Source: an uncultured Eubacteriales bacterium
GTDB taxonomy: Bacteria > Bacillota > Clostridia > Oscillospirales > UBA644
Direction of reading: 5' to 3'
NCBI GenBank assembly: GCA_934454405.1
Contig: CAKSFN010000015.1
Location: 1-54,527, forward strand
DNA: 54,527 nt
Positions 1 through 7,507 of this stretch are shown here, piece by piece. Below the pieces are notes generated by a model. That model did no database searches. It was not told the origin of the DNA and saw nothing but the letters and a program-made list of their open reading frames with translations. Positions within the stretch are counted from its first letter, which is position 1, and each line of letters opens with the position of its first letter. Position numbers and translations under genes: made by a program.

Positions 1-30
1 CGGTTCGCAAATCCGCCGCAGAGCGCGAAC

Positions 31-165
31 CGCTTGCGAGGTCGCGGCAAGGCAGGATTTCCTGCCCGCAGGGCAAATTTCCGGGTATTAGTTACTTATA
101 TTTCAGGCAAGGAAAACAAACGGGTTGGTCTTTATTTTGGAGGTTCTACCCCACTTCGGACATTT
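31..165. repeat. Dispersed direct repeat, copy A (left)
   Basis: About 135 bp closely matching 1248-1385 in the same orientation. The first 45 bases or so (CGCTTGCGAGGTCGCGGCAA onward) are nearly identical and the rest has scattered differences. The core contains two small palindromes, GCAGG/CCTGC and GCCC/GGGC, so the transcript could fold. Stop codons and indels between copies argue against coding. The two copies bracket the orphan gene at 370-1032. The window also begins with CGGTTCGCAA, which recurs just beyond copy B (1404-1413), so a further unit may lie to the left. Mechanism unknown; I see no transposase or integrase. Confidence 0.75.
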
Positions 166-193
166 TGCCACAGACGGGATTCGTAAGGCATAA

Positions 194-328
194 GTGACAG
201 TTGATACCTTTACAGTTCCCGGAACAAGAAAAATCCAAAATGCTATTGAAAAACAATTGAAATTATGTTATGATAGTCTTGCAATCGGGGAAGACTTCCA
301 TAACAAAAAACGCAATTCGCAAATGTGA
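194..328 (+). other. Possible 44-residue ORF or 3' gene remnant
   Basis: A GTG-initiated frame with AAGG six bases upstream encodes 44 residues (begins VTVDTFTVPGTRK, ends NKKRNSQM). The codons look protein-like, but it is short, has an in-frame stop just before the GTG, and contains the -35/-10 elements assigned to the next gene. It could be the broken end of a gene truncated by recombination at the upstream repeat. No family recognised; weak call. Confidence 0.2.
246..274 (+). promoter_or_regulatory. Sigma-A promoter for the orphan gene
   Basis: TTGAAA (246-251), 17-nt spacer, TATGAT (269-274). Predicted start near 281 gives a leader of about 90 nt containing the short palindrome GGAAGACTTCC. 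The gene therefore probably has its own promoter inside the repeat-bounded unit. Confidence 0.65.
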
Positions 329-369
329 ATATGTGTTTGAGAATATGAAAAATTCAGCAGGAGGCACTT

Positions 370-1032
370 ATGGATAACGAAAAGCGTATTACAGTATCAA
401 TGGAAGATATAAAGAATATTATAAACGATTCCATAGCCAATGCTATAAACATATTTGGTTATGAGGAATTTTTGCGAGAGATTTCGGGTTTTAATATAGC
501 GTGCGTTGATTGCGAAGAACTTCTTAATGAATTTTCAGATACAGAACCTGATGAAGATTTTTTAGATAAATTGGAATGCGTTACAGATGAGATACAGTTA
601 TTGGAAGTTGAATATGCAGGGTTTAACAAAGAAGAAATAGTGGTGTTGGGTTGCAAAGGTTATAGAGAGACGAAAGAGCTCACTGATGAAGCAATATGTC
701 ATTGTCAATTGATAACAAATTACTATACTGAAATATCAGAAAACTTACGGTTGGACGGTAGCACGGATGAAAATCACATAAGTGCAGTTTATGATACTAT
801 TATAGATCAGAGAGACGTTTTTAACACAGTGATGTTCGCTTTCGGTAACATCAAATTTAAAGATAAAATTGATGAAGTTACAAATTTAAATTCTCTCGAT
901 GACGATGCCAAGAAAAGATGTATTGTTGGATTCAATGAGATGTACGGCAATATTATAGGTGGATTGGACTTTTTTGATAAAAATAACAATATAAAGAAGG
1001 TATATGAATATATAAAAGATCACAAAAAATGA
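370..1032 (+). CDS. Hypothetical acidic protein (220 aa), repeat-flanked
   Basis: A 220-residue, strongly acidic, probably cytosolic protein: no signal peptide, no membrane segment, no recognisable catalytic motif. It starts with a good Shine-Dalgarno (AGGAGG ending about 5 nt before the ATG). Base composition is clearly more AT-rich than the P-type ATPase and other housekeeping genes to the right, which suggests horizontal acquisition. It sits alone between two direct repeats (31-165 and 1248-1385), with its own promoter (246-274) and terminator (1171-1197), so it resembles a single-gene cassette. Small acidic orphan proteins in such settings are sometimes immunity proteins, but nothing here proves that. 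I do not recognise the family. Confidence 0.8.
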   Translation: MDNEKRITVSMEDIKNIINDSIANAINIFGYEEFLREISGFNIACVDCEELLNEFSDTEPDEDFLDKLECVTDEIQLLEVEYAGFNKEEIVVLGCKGYRETKELTDEAICHCQLITNYYTEISENLRLDGSTDENHISAVYDTIIDQRDVFNTVMFAFGNIKFKDKIDEVTNLNSLDDDAKKRCIVGFNEMYGNIIGGLDFFDKNNNIKKVYEYIKDHKK

Positions 1033-1170
1033 TACGGAGACAGTAATCAATACAAAGATTATAGAGGATGTTGAATTTAAAAAACTTCGTAATCTCTGCG
1101 GACGAATAAGAAGAATGTTGACTTCTTCTTGTATCACAATAGAACAAAAACTTTCAAAATAGTTTGTTTT

Positions 1171-1197
1171 AAAGAACCCGATTTTCGGGTTCTTTTT
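1171..1197 (+). terminator. Intrinsic terminator after the orphan gene
   Basis: Stem AAAGAACCCGA / TCGGGTTCTTT with a short T-rich loop and a following T run. It ends the transcript of the orphan gene about 140 nt after its stop codon and just before repeat copy B. The 138 nt between the stop and this hairpin hold no convincing gene. Confidence 0.85.
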
Positions 1198-1247
1198 TCG
1201 TTTTGAAAAAGCCTTTTTGTTTTGGAATAGATTTTTCCCGCGCTCCC

Positions 1248-1385
1248 CGCTTGCGAGGTCGCGGCAAGGCAGGATTTCCTGCCCGCAGGGCAAACTTCCG
1301 GGTTGGTAGTTATCTTGTATTTCAGGCAAAGAAACCCAAACGGGTTGGTCTTAATTTTCGGAAGTTCCACCCCATTTCGAACGTT
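1248..1385. repeat. Dispersed direct repeat, copy B (right)
   Basis: Second copy of the element at 31-165, same orientation. It is followed by a short palindrome TTTCGCAT/ATGCGAAA (about 1384-1401) and by GGTTCGCAA, the sequence that also opens the window. Everything from here to the promoter at 1533 looks non-coding. Confidence 0.75.
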
Positions 1386-1532
1386 TCGCATTTATGCGAA
1401 ATCCGGTTCGCAACGAGCCGTAAAAAGCTGACCTCTTATTGGTTTTTGCGGGCTGATTTTTGCCTGAACTTTCTCAAAAACCTTGCAAATACACAAAGTA
1501 TTCGCTTGCCGACGCTTTGCCGTATTTTTTCG

Positions 1533-1561
1533 TTGACAAAGGCTTTTTTTTGTGTTAAAAT
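1533..1561 (+). promoter_or_regulatory. Sigma-A promoter for the P-type ATPase
   Basis: Consensus TTGACA (1533-1538), 17-nt spacer, TAAAAT (1556-1561). Predicted transcription start near 1568, about 50 nt before the preferred ATG at 1620. Confidence 0.8.
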
Positions 1562-1619
1562 ATAGATTGGTAAAACAGGAATGTTTTTCAAGTTTGCAGA
1601 TGCAGAGGAAAGAGAAAAA

Positions 1620-4088
1620 ATGGGACAAGAGGAAAGACAACCGCTCGGTTTGACTTCCGCCGAAGTCAGAGAGAGAGTCGAGCGGGGAGAGGTCAACAAA
1701 GCGGATATTTCAACGGGAACGTCGACAAAAGAGATAGTCCGCTCAAACGTGTTGACGTATTTCAACCTCATATTTCTTATAATCGCCGTGCTTTTGACGG
1801 TTGTCGGGTCTTACAGAAACCTGACGTTTCTTCCTATAATAATCGGAAACACTTTAATAGGAATAATTCAGGGGCTGCGCGCAAAAAAGACGCTTGACAA
1901 AATGAATCTGCTCAACGCGCCGCACGCGCAGGTTATTCGCGACGGGGAGTTGAAACGCGTTACATCCGAAGAGCTTGTCAAAGACGACGTGGTTCTGCTT
2001 CGCGCCGGAGACCAGATCTGCGCCGATGCAACGGTGATTGACGGCGGAATACAGGTTAACGAGTCTCTTTTGACGGGCGAAGCCGACGAAATAAGCAAAA
2101 CCGAGGGGGCGGAGCTTCTTTCGGGCAGTTTTGTTGTTTCGGGCGCGTGCCACGCAAGGCTTGTCAAGGTCGGAAGCGAATCGTATATTTCAAAATTGAC
2201 GTCGGAAGCGAAGTCCATGGCGGGCGGCGAGCAGTCCGAAATGATCCGCTCGATAAACAAGATAATCAAGTGGGTCGGCATCGCGGTTATTCCGATAGGA
2301 CTGATACTTTTCTTTCAGGGTATGTTTGCGAACGGCGAAACCTTCCAGAAAAGCGTGACCTCTACGGTAGCGGCGATCATAGGCATGATCCCCGAGGGGC
2401 TCTATCTTCTGACCACGATAGCGCTTGCCCTCAGCACGATACGCCTCGCAAAAAGACAGGTTCTTTTGCACGATATGAAAAGCATAGAAACATTGGCGAG
2501 GGTGGACGTTCTCTGCGTTGACAAGACGGGAACCATAACCGAACCCGAAATGTGCGTTTCCGATATAGTCGTCCGCGCGGGCGGTGACAACACTTTTTCG
2601 CTCCTTTCCGATTACGTTGCCGCCGCAAATGACACGAACGCCACCATGCAGGCGTTGCGCGAATATATAGACGCGAACGAAAAAAAATCTTCGATGCCGC
2701 GAACCGCGCTTGACGTTTTTCCCTTTTCGTCTTCCGTTAAATACGGCGCGATCACTTTTTCCGAGGGGACATATCTTCTCGGCGCGCCCGAATTTGTTTT
2801 GAGAGAGCGTTACAGCCGCTTTGAACACGAGATAAGACCTTTTACGGAAAAAGGATACCGCGTTTTGCTTTTTGCCTCTTATGACGGCGACGCAAAAGGG
2901 GGGTTGACAGCACCTGCCGAACCGCTGGCGTATATTGTGCTTTCAAACCCCATAAGAAAGAACGCGAAAGAAACTTTCGGATATTTCAGGGAACAGGGCG
3001 TTCAGATAAAAGTCATATCGGGCGATAACCCCGCCACGGTCGCGGAAATAGCGAAGCAGGCGGGAATAGACGGCGCGGAAAACTTTGTTGACGCCGCAAC
3101 GCTTGACACCCCCGAATTGTTGAGAGCGGCGGCGGAGCGATACACGGTTTTCGGCAGAGTTACCCCGAAGCAAAAACAGAAACTCGTTCGCGCTTTGCAG
3201 CGCGGCGGGCATACAGTTGCGATGACGGGCGACGGCGTGAACGATATTCTTGCGATGAAAGACGCGGATTGCAGCGTTGCGATGTCGTCGGGAAGCGAGG
3301 CGGCGGCGCAGGTCGCGCAGGTGGTTTTGCTTGATTCGGATTTCGCGCGGATGCCGAGCGTCGTGCTTGAAGGAAGACAGGTCGTCAACAACATTCAGCG
3401 TTCGGCGGCTCTGTTCCTCGTCAAAAACATTTTCTCGGTCTTAATGGCTGTTTTTTCCGCGGTCTTTTTCCTCACATATCCTTTCGAACCCGCGCAGATA
3501 TCCCTTATAAGTATGTTCACGATAGGATTTCCCGGCTTTTTGCTTGCGCTTGAACCGAACAAGGAACGCATAAAGGGTCACTTTATGAAAAATGTTCTGA
3601 TGAAGGCGTTTCCCGCAGGACTTACGGATACCTTGGCAATCGCGGGACTTGTTGTGTGCGGTCACGTTTTCGGACTTCCGACCGATGATATCGCAACCGC
3701 CGGAACGATGCTGCTTGCGGTTGTCGGGTTTATGATACTTCTCGATATCAGCAAGCCGTTCAACAAGCTCAAGGTCGGAATAGTCGTTGTCAACGTCGTT
3801 TTGCTTCTTTTCTGCGGAATAGTATTAAACGACCTTTTCGCCATAAGAGGAATGTCATGGATCTGCGTTCTTCTTCTCGTTGTTTTCTCCCTTGCGTCCG
3901 CAACGGTGTTCCGATTCCTGACGATGCTGTCGAACAAGCTTGCAAAGATGCAGGAAAAACGCGAAGAGGAAGCTCTTCTTTCCGGCAAAAAGAAGAAAAA
4001 GCGCCGTTCTTCGGAAGCGCCGTTCTCGAAAAAACACGGCAAAAGAAAAAGTTATTATTCTCCCGAAAAAAAGAAATCGGATAAATGA
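1620..4088 (+). CDS. Cation-translocating P-type ATPase (CtpE-like)
   Basis: An 822-residue membrane pump of the HAD-type P-ATPase family. It has the TGEA actuator loop, the phosphorylated Asp in DKTGT (D301), the hinge TGDGVND (536-542) and the membrane motif MIPEGLYLL. No N-terminal metal-binding domain and no CPC motif are present, so it is not a P1B heavy-metal pump. The PEG membrane motif and short N-terminus best fit the CtpE-like group, known in mycobacteria for calcium uptake; the substrate here is inferred. An ATG at 1581 would add 13 residues, but its AGGA abuts the codon, whereas 1620 has GAGGAAAG at proper spacing and the family's usual start (GLTSAEV). The last 45 residues or so form an unusual Lys/Arg-rich tail. 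Confidence 0.9.
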   Translation: MGQEERQPLGLTSAEVRERVERGEVNKADISTGTSTKEIVRSNVLTYFNLIFLIIAVLLTVVGSYRNLTFLPIIIGNTLIGIIQGLRAKKTLDKMNLLNAPHAQVIRDGELKRVTSEELVKDDVVLLRAGDQICADATVIDGGIQVNESLLTGEADEISKTEGAELLSGSFVVSGACHARLVKVGSESYISKLTSEAKSMAGGEQSEMIRSINKIIKWVGIAVIPIGLILFFQGMFANGETFQKSVTSTVAAIIGMIPEGLYLLTTIALALSTIRLAKRQVLLHDMKSIETLARVDVLCVDKTGTITEPEMCVSDIVVRAGGDNTFSLLSDYVAAANDTNATMQALREYIDANEKKSSMPRTALDVFPFSSSVKYGAITFSEGTYLLGAPEFVLRERYSRFEHEIRPFTEKGYRVLLFASYDGDAKGGLTAPAEPLAYIVLSNPIRKNAKETFGYFREQGVQIKVISGDNPATVAEIAKQAGIDGAENFVDAATLDTPELLRAAAERYTVFGRVTPKQKQKLVRALQRGGHTVAMTGDGVNDILAMKDADCSVAMSSGSEAAAQVAQVVLLDSDFARMPSVVLEGRQVVNNIQRSAALFLVKNIFSVLMAVFSAVFFLTYPFEPAQISLISMFTIGFPGFLLALEPNKERIKGHFMKNVLMKAFPAGLTDTLAIAGLVVCGHVFGLPTDDIATAGTMLLAVVGFMILLDISKPFNKLKVGIVVVNVVLLLFCGIVLNDLFAIRGMSWICVLLLVVFSLASATVFRFLTMLSNKLAKMQEKREEEALLSGKKKKKRRSSEAPFSKKHGKRKSYYSPEKKKSDK

Positions 4089-4092
4089 AAAT

Positions 4093-4123
4093 CAGGGGCA
4101 GTCGCGAAAAACGGTTGCCCCTG
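4093..4123. terminator. Hairpin between convergent genes
   Basis: CAGGGGCA / TGCCCCTG arms separated by 15 nt, followed on the + strand by a T-rich stretch. It lies between the stop of the ATPase and the stop of the MATE gene and may serve both strands. Confidence 0.6.
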
Positions 4124-4154
4124 TCTTATCCTTTAATTTTGTAAGCGTTCGTTA

Positions 4155-5642
4155 TTATTTTGATGTTTTCAGTCTTGCGTCCTTTTCTTTCAGAATGTAT
4201 TTGAACGTTGGGAAAAGCAACACGACCGAGGCTGCAAGCCATGCGCCGGGGTCGCCGAAGCAGAGCGCCGCAAAGGACGCGGTTGACGCCGACGCAGTTA
4301 TCGGCGCGCCGTTGACGATCTCGGGCAGAAAACAGCATATAAGGATCCTTGCGCCGAGTTCGGCTATGCCCGCGCCGAGAACGTATCCCGGTTTGAATAT
4401 TCCCTGTACGGCGCTTCTCGTGACAACAAGAAATCCGAGAATGAAATAAAGAATGAAATCGACGTATATATAGGTGTTGCCGAATCGTATCGACGCTTCC
4501 GAAATTTTATCTTCGCTCATAAATATGTGCTGATACGTTCCGCCTATCGACAAAAGCATTGCCGCCGCAAAGCAAAGCGCAAAGAAAACAAGCATCAGCG
4601 CCCAAGTCTGTTTCAAGCCCTTTTTAACGCGGTCAAAACGGTATTTTCCGTAATTCTGCGCGTTGAAGCCGAGTATCGCCGAGCCGAGACCGTTGTAAAA
4701 AGCAAGCAGGAAATTTATCATTTTGTTTGCCGCGCCGAAGCCGTTCTGGGCAGGCGTTCCGGCAACCATAATACCGTTTTTATCAAGGTCAAACTTGACG
4801 ACGGAGCCCTGCATGACGAGGATACCCACGGCAAGTATCGAAAATTGGAATCCGAGAGGGAGTCCGTTTTTGATATGCATTGAAACATACGAGCCGCTGA
4901 CGCGCCAATCTTCTTTTTGTATACGCAGATCCGCGTATCTGACAAACGTATATATCGCGCAGATAACAACGCTTATCGCCTGCGCAAGAACCGTTGCGAC
5001 AGCCGCTCCCGTCGGTCCCATACCGAGAGGGACAAGGAAAAGCAGGTCAAGCCCGACGTTGAGAGCCGTTGAGATAACAAGGAATATAAGAGGAGTGACA
5101 GAATCTCCGTAAGCGCGCAAAATCCCGCAGATAAAGTTGTAACCCATTTGCGCGATTATGCCCAGAAAGATAACGAAGCAGTAATTGTATGCCGCGTTGT
5201 AAACTTCCGCGTTTTCGGGAGTTACGTTTATAAGGCGAAGCATCCACGGCAGCGAAAGCACCGATACGACCGTTAAAAATGCGGATATTGCAACGGAAAG
5301 ATACGTTTGAACGACAAACGACTGTCTCGCTCCCTTCATATCCGCCGCCCCGACGCATTTTGCGGTTATTACGCTGAACCCCGCCGTGCAACCGAACGCG
5401 AACTGCAAAAATATGAATGTCAGCGGAAATGTGTCGTTGACGCCCGCAACCTCTTCCGCCGTCAGCACCTGCCCGCAGATGATGGCGTCCGTCAGCACAT
5501 ATATCTGTTGGAGCAGATATGAAAGTATTATCGGCGCGGAGTAACGGAGTATGACTTTCCACGGCGTTCCCTGCGTCAGATCTATCGGGTGGGATATTTT
5601 TTCGAGCAACCCCGAACGGGGCGTTTTTCCGCCTGTTTTCAT
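4155..5642 (-). CDS. MATE family multidrug/Na+ exporter
   Basis: A 495-residue polytopic inner-membrane protein with about 12 hydrophobic segments in two halves. It has typical MATE features: an N-terminal block (DLTQGTPWKVILRYSAPIIL) and PLGMGPTGAAVATVLAQAIS in the first half. MATE proteins expel drugs or toxic metabolites in exchange for Na+ or H+; the substrate cannot be read from sequence. The frame stays open further upstream, but the ATG at 5642 follows GGAGGG at good spacing and a strong promoter lies just upstream. It is transcribed alone, converging on the P-type ATPase. Confidence 0.9.
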   Translation of the reverse strand: MKTGGKTPRSGLLEKISHPIDLTQGTPWKVILRYSAPIILSYLLQQIYVLTDAIICGQVLTAEEVAGVNDTFPLTFIFLQFAFGCTAGFSVITAKCVGAADMKGARQSFVVQTYLSVAISAFLTVVSVLSLPWMLRLINVTPENAEVYNAAYNYCFVIFLGIIAQMGYNFICGILRAYGDSVTPLIFLVISTALNVGLDLLFLVPLGMGPTGAAVATVLAQAISVVICAIYTFVRYADLRIQKEDWRVSGSYVSMHIKNGLPLGFQFSILAVGILVMQGSVVKFDLDKNGIMVAGTPAQNGFGAANKMINFLLAFYNGLGSAILGFNAQNYGKYRFDRVKKGLKQTWALMLVFFALCFAAAMLLSIGGTYQHIFMSEDKISEASIRFGNTYIYVDFILYFILGFLVVTRSAVQGIFKPGYVLGAGIAELGARILICCFLPEIVNGAPITASASTASFAALCFGDPGAWLAASVVLLFPTFKYILKEKDARLKTSK

Positions 5643-5672
5643 AAAAAGCCCTCCTTCCGAAAATCCGCAATT

Positions 5673-5701
5673 ATTATAACAACATCGTTTTCGGATTTCA
5701 A
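5673..5701 (-). promoter_or_regulatory. Sigma-A promoter for the MATE gene
   Basis: Read on the - strand: TTGAAA (5701-5696), 17-nt spacer, TATAAT (5678-5673). Leader to the ATG is about 25 nt. Confidence 0.85.
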
Positions 5702-6012
5702 TAGGCGCAATTGAATTTATTTTGAAGCCTTGCGGTCTTTTTTGTGGGTTTTTCAAACTTTCTCCTCTTTTTTTTGACCTTCGGCGGCGGCTCTTGCTCA
5801 AAAGGACTTTGACTTTGACGATAAAAGCACGTTTCCGTCCTTTCGGAAACGCGGGTGTTCTTTTGGCTGCATTGCGGCGATGACGGCGGCGAATTGTCTC
5901 GAAATGGAATAAGATGTTTTTTCCCTCTCTCTTCGCCGGGATTTTTCCACGGTCTTAAAAGGCGGTTCGAAAAATTCAAAAATGAAAAAACAAAGAACCT
6001 TTCTGAAAACGC
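5702..6012. other. Gene-free gap with one hairpin
   Basis: About 310 bp between the MATE promoter and the rpsR terminator. Open frames here are low-complexity and lack ribosome sites. The only structure I see is the hairpin CGTTTCCG / CGGAAACG at 5830-5851, which on the - strand is followed by CTTTT and could be a back-up terminator for the ribosomal operon. Confidence 0.5.
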
Positions 6013-6042
6013 AAAAAAAATCCGCCGAAAAACTTCGGCGGA
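6013..6042 (-). terminator. Terminator of the rpsF-ssb-rpsR operon
   Basis: On the - strand, stem TCCGCCGAA / TTCGGCGGA with a four-base loop, followed by eight T. It begins about 15 nt after the rpsR stop codon. Confidence 0.9.
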
Positions 6043-6057
6043 AATTCTTTTTAACAA

Positions 6058-6414
6058 TTAGTCTGCAACGTAGGGAAGAAGGGCAACCTGTCTTGCTCTC
6101 TTGATCGCCTCGGTCAGCTCTCTCTGGTGCATCGCGCAGGTGCAGGTCACACGGCGGGGAAGGATCTTGCCTCTCTCGCTGATGAACTTGCGAAGTTTCG
6201 CGGTGTCCTTGTAGTCGATGGTCGCGTTCTTGTCCGCGCAGAACTGGCAGACCTTTTTACGCGGTCTTCTGTTGTTTCTGTAATCCGGTCTTTCGGGTCT
6301 TTCCGTTCTCTGCGCGGGAGCTTTTGCTTCTGCGGGAGCAGCCTCCTGAGCCGGTGCAGCCTCGGCAACGACCTCGGTCGCAGCCTCGACAACTTCTTTA
6401 TTTTCGTTATCCAT
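6058..6414 (-). CDS. rpsR: 30S ribosomal protein S18 with N-terminal extension
   Basis: A 118-residue S18, which pairs with S6 on the platform of the small subunit. The conserved core starts near residue 50 (RRPRKKVCQFC) and continues through FISERGKILPRR to the usual C-terminus. Four Cys (CQFC and CTC) mark it as the zinc-ligand type. The first 45 residues or so are an Ala/Glu/Pro-rich acidic extension absent from most S18 proteins, which are about 75-90 residues. The ATG at 6414 has AAAGGAG about 11 nt upstream; an ATG further upstream gives a less S18-like start. Last gene of the operon, after ssb. Confidence 0.95.
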   Translation of the reverse strand: MDNENKEVVEAATEVVAEAAPAQEAAPAEAKAPAQRTERPERPDYRNNRRPRKKVCQFCADKNATIDYKDTAKLRKFISERGKILPRRVTCTCAMHQRELTEAIKRARQVALLPYVAD

Positions 6415-6467
6415 AATCGGTTTATCTCCTTTCTCGGCGGCGCATTTGCGCGTCGTCATAATGCCTC

Positions 6468-6483
6468 CGCTTCAAAAAGCGGG
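6468..6483 (-). promoter_or_regulatory. Hairpin between ssb and rpsR
   Basis: Perfect CCGCTT / AAGCGG stem with a four-base loop in the 108-nt gap between ssb and rpsR, with no T run after it. It could be an mRNA-processing or stability element separating the two reading frames. Function not shown. Confidence 0.35.
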
Positions 6484-6522
6484 GCGAAGAGCGGCTTTTA
6501 CGCTTCCGCGGCGGTCGGTCGC

Positions 6523-6957
6523 TTAAAACGGCAGATCGTCGTCCGAAACGTCGGCAATGTCGCCGAAGCCTTCGCTCTGATTGTTCGTGAATGCCACGGG
6601 CTCTTTTCTCTCTGCAGGAACGTTGCCTGCGGAGGGAGAGTCTGCGCGTCTTTCTCCGAACTGAACTTCTTCGACGATAACTTTCGTCGAACGCTGGTTT
6701 TTGCCTTCCTTGTCCTTCCAGTTATCAACCTGAATGGAACCGAAAGCGATGATCGCGGAACCCTTTCTGAAAAACTTGGAAATGAATTCTGCGGTCTGTC
6801 TGAAAGCGACGCAATCGATGAAGTCCGTCTCGTCTCTCTTCATCCTGCGAGATACGGCAATGGTGAACCTGATAACGGGAACGTTGCCGTTTGCGCTTAC
6901 TCTGAGTTCGGGATCGGCGGTGAGCCTTCCCATAAGGAATACTTTATTGATATTCAT
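6523..6957 (-). CDS. ssb: Single-stranded DNA-binding protein
   Basis: A 144-residue SSB that coats exposed DNA during replication, repair and recombination. The OB-fold covers about residues 1-105 (NKVFLMGRLTADPELR, then FRKGSAIIAFGSIQVDNW). A flexible, polar linker leads to the acidic tip DDDLPF, the conserved docking tail for partner proteins. It lies between rpsF and rpsR, the classic Gram-positive order in which SSB is co-expressed with S6 and S18. A RecD2 helicase and a DnaD/DnaI pair elsewhere in the window belong to the same general process. Confidence 0.97.
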   Translation of the reverse strand: MNINKVFLMGRLTADPELRVSANGNVPVIRFTIAVSRRMKRDETDFIDCVAFRQTAEFISKFFRKGSAIIAFGSIQVDNWKDKEGKNQRSTKVIVEEVQFGERRADSPSAGNVPAERKEPVAFTNNQSEGFGDIADVSDDDLPF

Positions 6958-6999
6958 AACAGCGGACTCCTCTCGGTCAGTTTCATATTTTCATTCGTT

Positions 7000-7284
7000 C
7001 TACTTCTTGATTATCATGGAACGAAGTACGCCCGTCGTGATATTGAAAACACGGTCGAGCTCGGCGGGTACTTTCGAGTCAGCCTCGAAGTTGACGAGAA
7101 CGTAATAGCCTTCTGTTTCATAATTGATGGCATAAGCAAGTCTGCGCTTGCCCCATACGTCTACATTCTCGATGACTCCGCCGTTTTTCGTGATGAGATC
7201 CTTAAACTTCTCGGTCGTCGCTTCAAGCGCGGCGTCGTCGAGCGTCTTGGTGCTCAATACGAACAAACATTCATACTTAGTCAT
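7000..7284 (-). CDS. rpsF: 30S ribosomal protein S6
   Basis: A 94-residue S6 protein of normal length: MTKYECLFVL at the start, WGKRRLAYAIN in the middle, and NITTGVLRSMIIKK at the end. It lacks the long C-terminal Glu tail seen in enterobacteria. It forms a heterodimer with S18, encoded two genes downstream. A strong Shine-Dalgarno (GGAGGTG) sits about 8 nt before the ATG. First gene of a three-gene operon driven by the consensus promoter at 7373-7401. Confidence 0.97.
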   Translation of the reverse strand: MTKYECLFVLSTKTLDDAALEATTEKFKDLITKNGGVIENVDVWGKRRLAYAINYETEGYYVLVNFEADSKVPAELDRVFNITTGVLRSMIIKK

Positions 7285-7366
7285 TCCGAAACACCTCCTT
7301 CCGGTCTTACGGAAAACGGACTATTGCCGTTTTCAAGGGGTTGACAGGCGGAAATTCCACCTATAC
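7285..7366 (-). promoter_or_regulatory. rpsF mRNA leader, candidate S6:S18 regulatory RNA
   Basis: About 80 nt between the predicted start and the rpsF ATG. It contains the hairpin GAAAACGG / CCGTTTTC followed at once by CCGTAAGACCGGAAGG next to the ribosome site. Many bacteria autoregulate rpsF through a leader whose bulged CCG mimics the S15/S6/S18 site in 16S rRNA. The position and the CCG near a stem fit that idea, but I have not matched it to a covariance model. Confidence 0.45.
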
Positions 7367-7372
7367 CCGATT

Positions 7373-7401
7373 ATTATATAAGAAAACTCTTCTCTTGTCA
7401 A
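7373..7401 (-). promoter_or_regulatory. Perfect-consensus promoter of the rpsF operon
   Basis: On the - strand: TTGACA (7401-7396), 17-nt spacer, TATAAT (7378-7373). Both hexamers match consensus exactly, as expected for ribosomal proteins. Confidence 0.92.
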
Positions 7402-7448
7402 GCGTCGTCATATAAATTTGACAAATTGTTTGACTTTTGCTTTTTAAC

Positions 7449-7477
7449 TTGATTTTGGAAAGAATTTGATATATAAT
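7449..7477 (+). promoter_or_regulatory. Sigma-A promoter for ychF
   Basis: TTGATT (7449-7454), 17-nt spacer, TATAAT (7472-7477). Back-to-back with the rpsF promoter, with 47 nt between the two -35 boxes. Confidence 0.8.
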
Positions 7478-7507
7478 GATGTCAAATCGAAATATAAGAG
7501 GTATATT

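Noticed and set aside
1203..1565. Open frame through repeat copy B
   Set aside because: It translates the non-coding repeat; copy A has stops and length changes in the matching frame, and there is no ribosome site.
1581..1619. Upstream ATG for the P-type ATPase
   Set aside because: AGGA touches the ATG with no spacing, and the extra 13 residues do not match the usual family start.
5698..6057. 119-residue leftward frame between the MATE gene and rpsR
   Set aside because: Low-complexity Lys/Arg/Phe composition, spans a terminator, and has no ribosome site.
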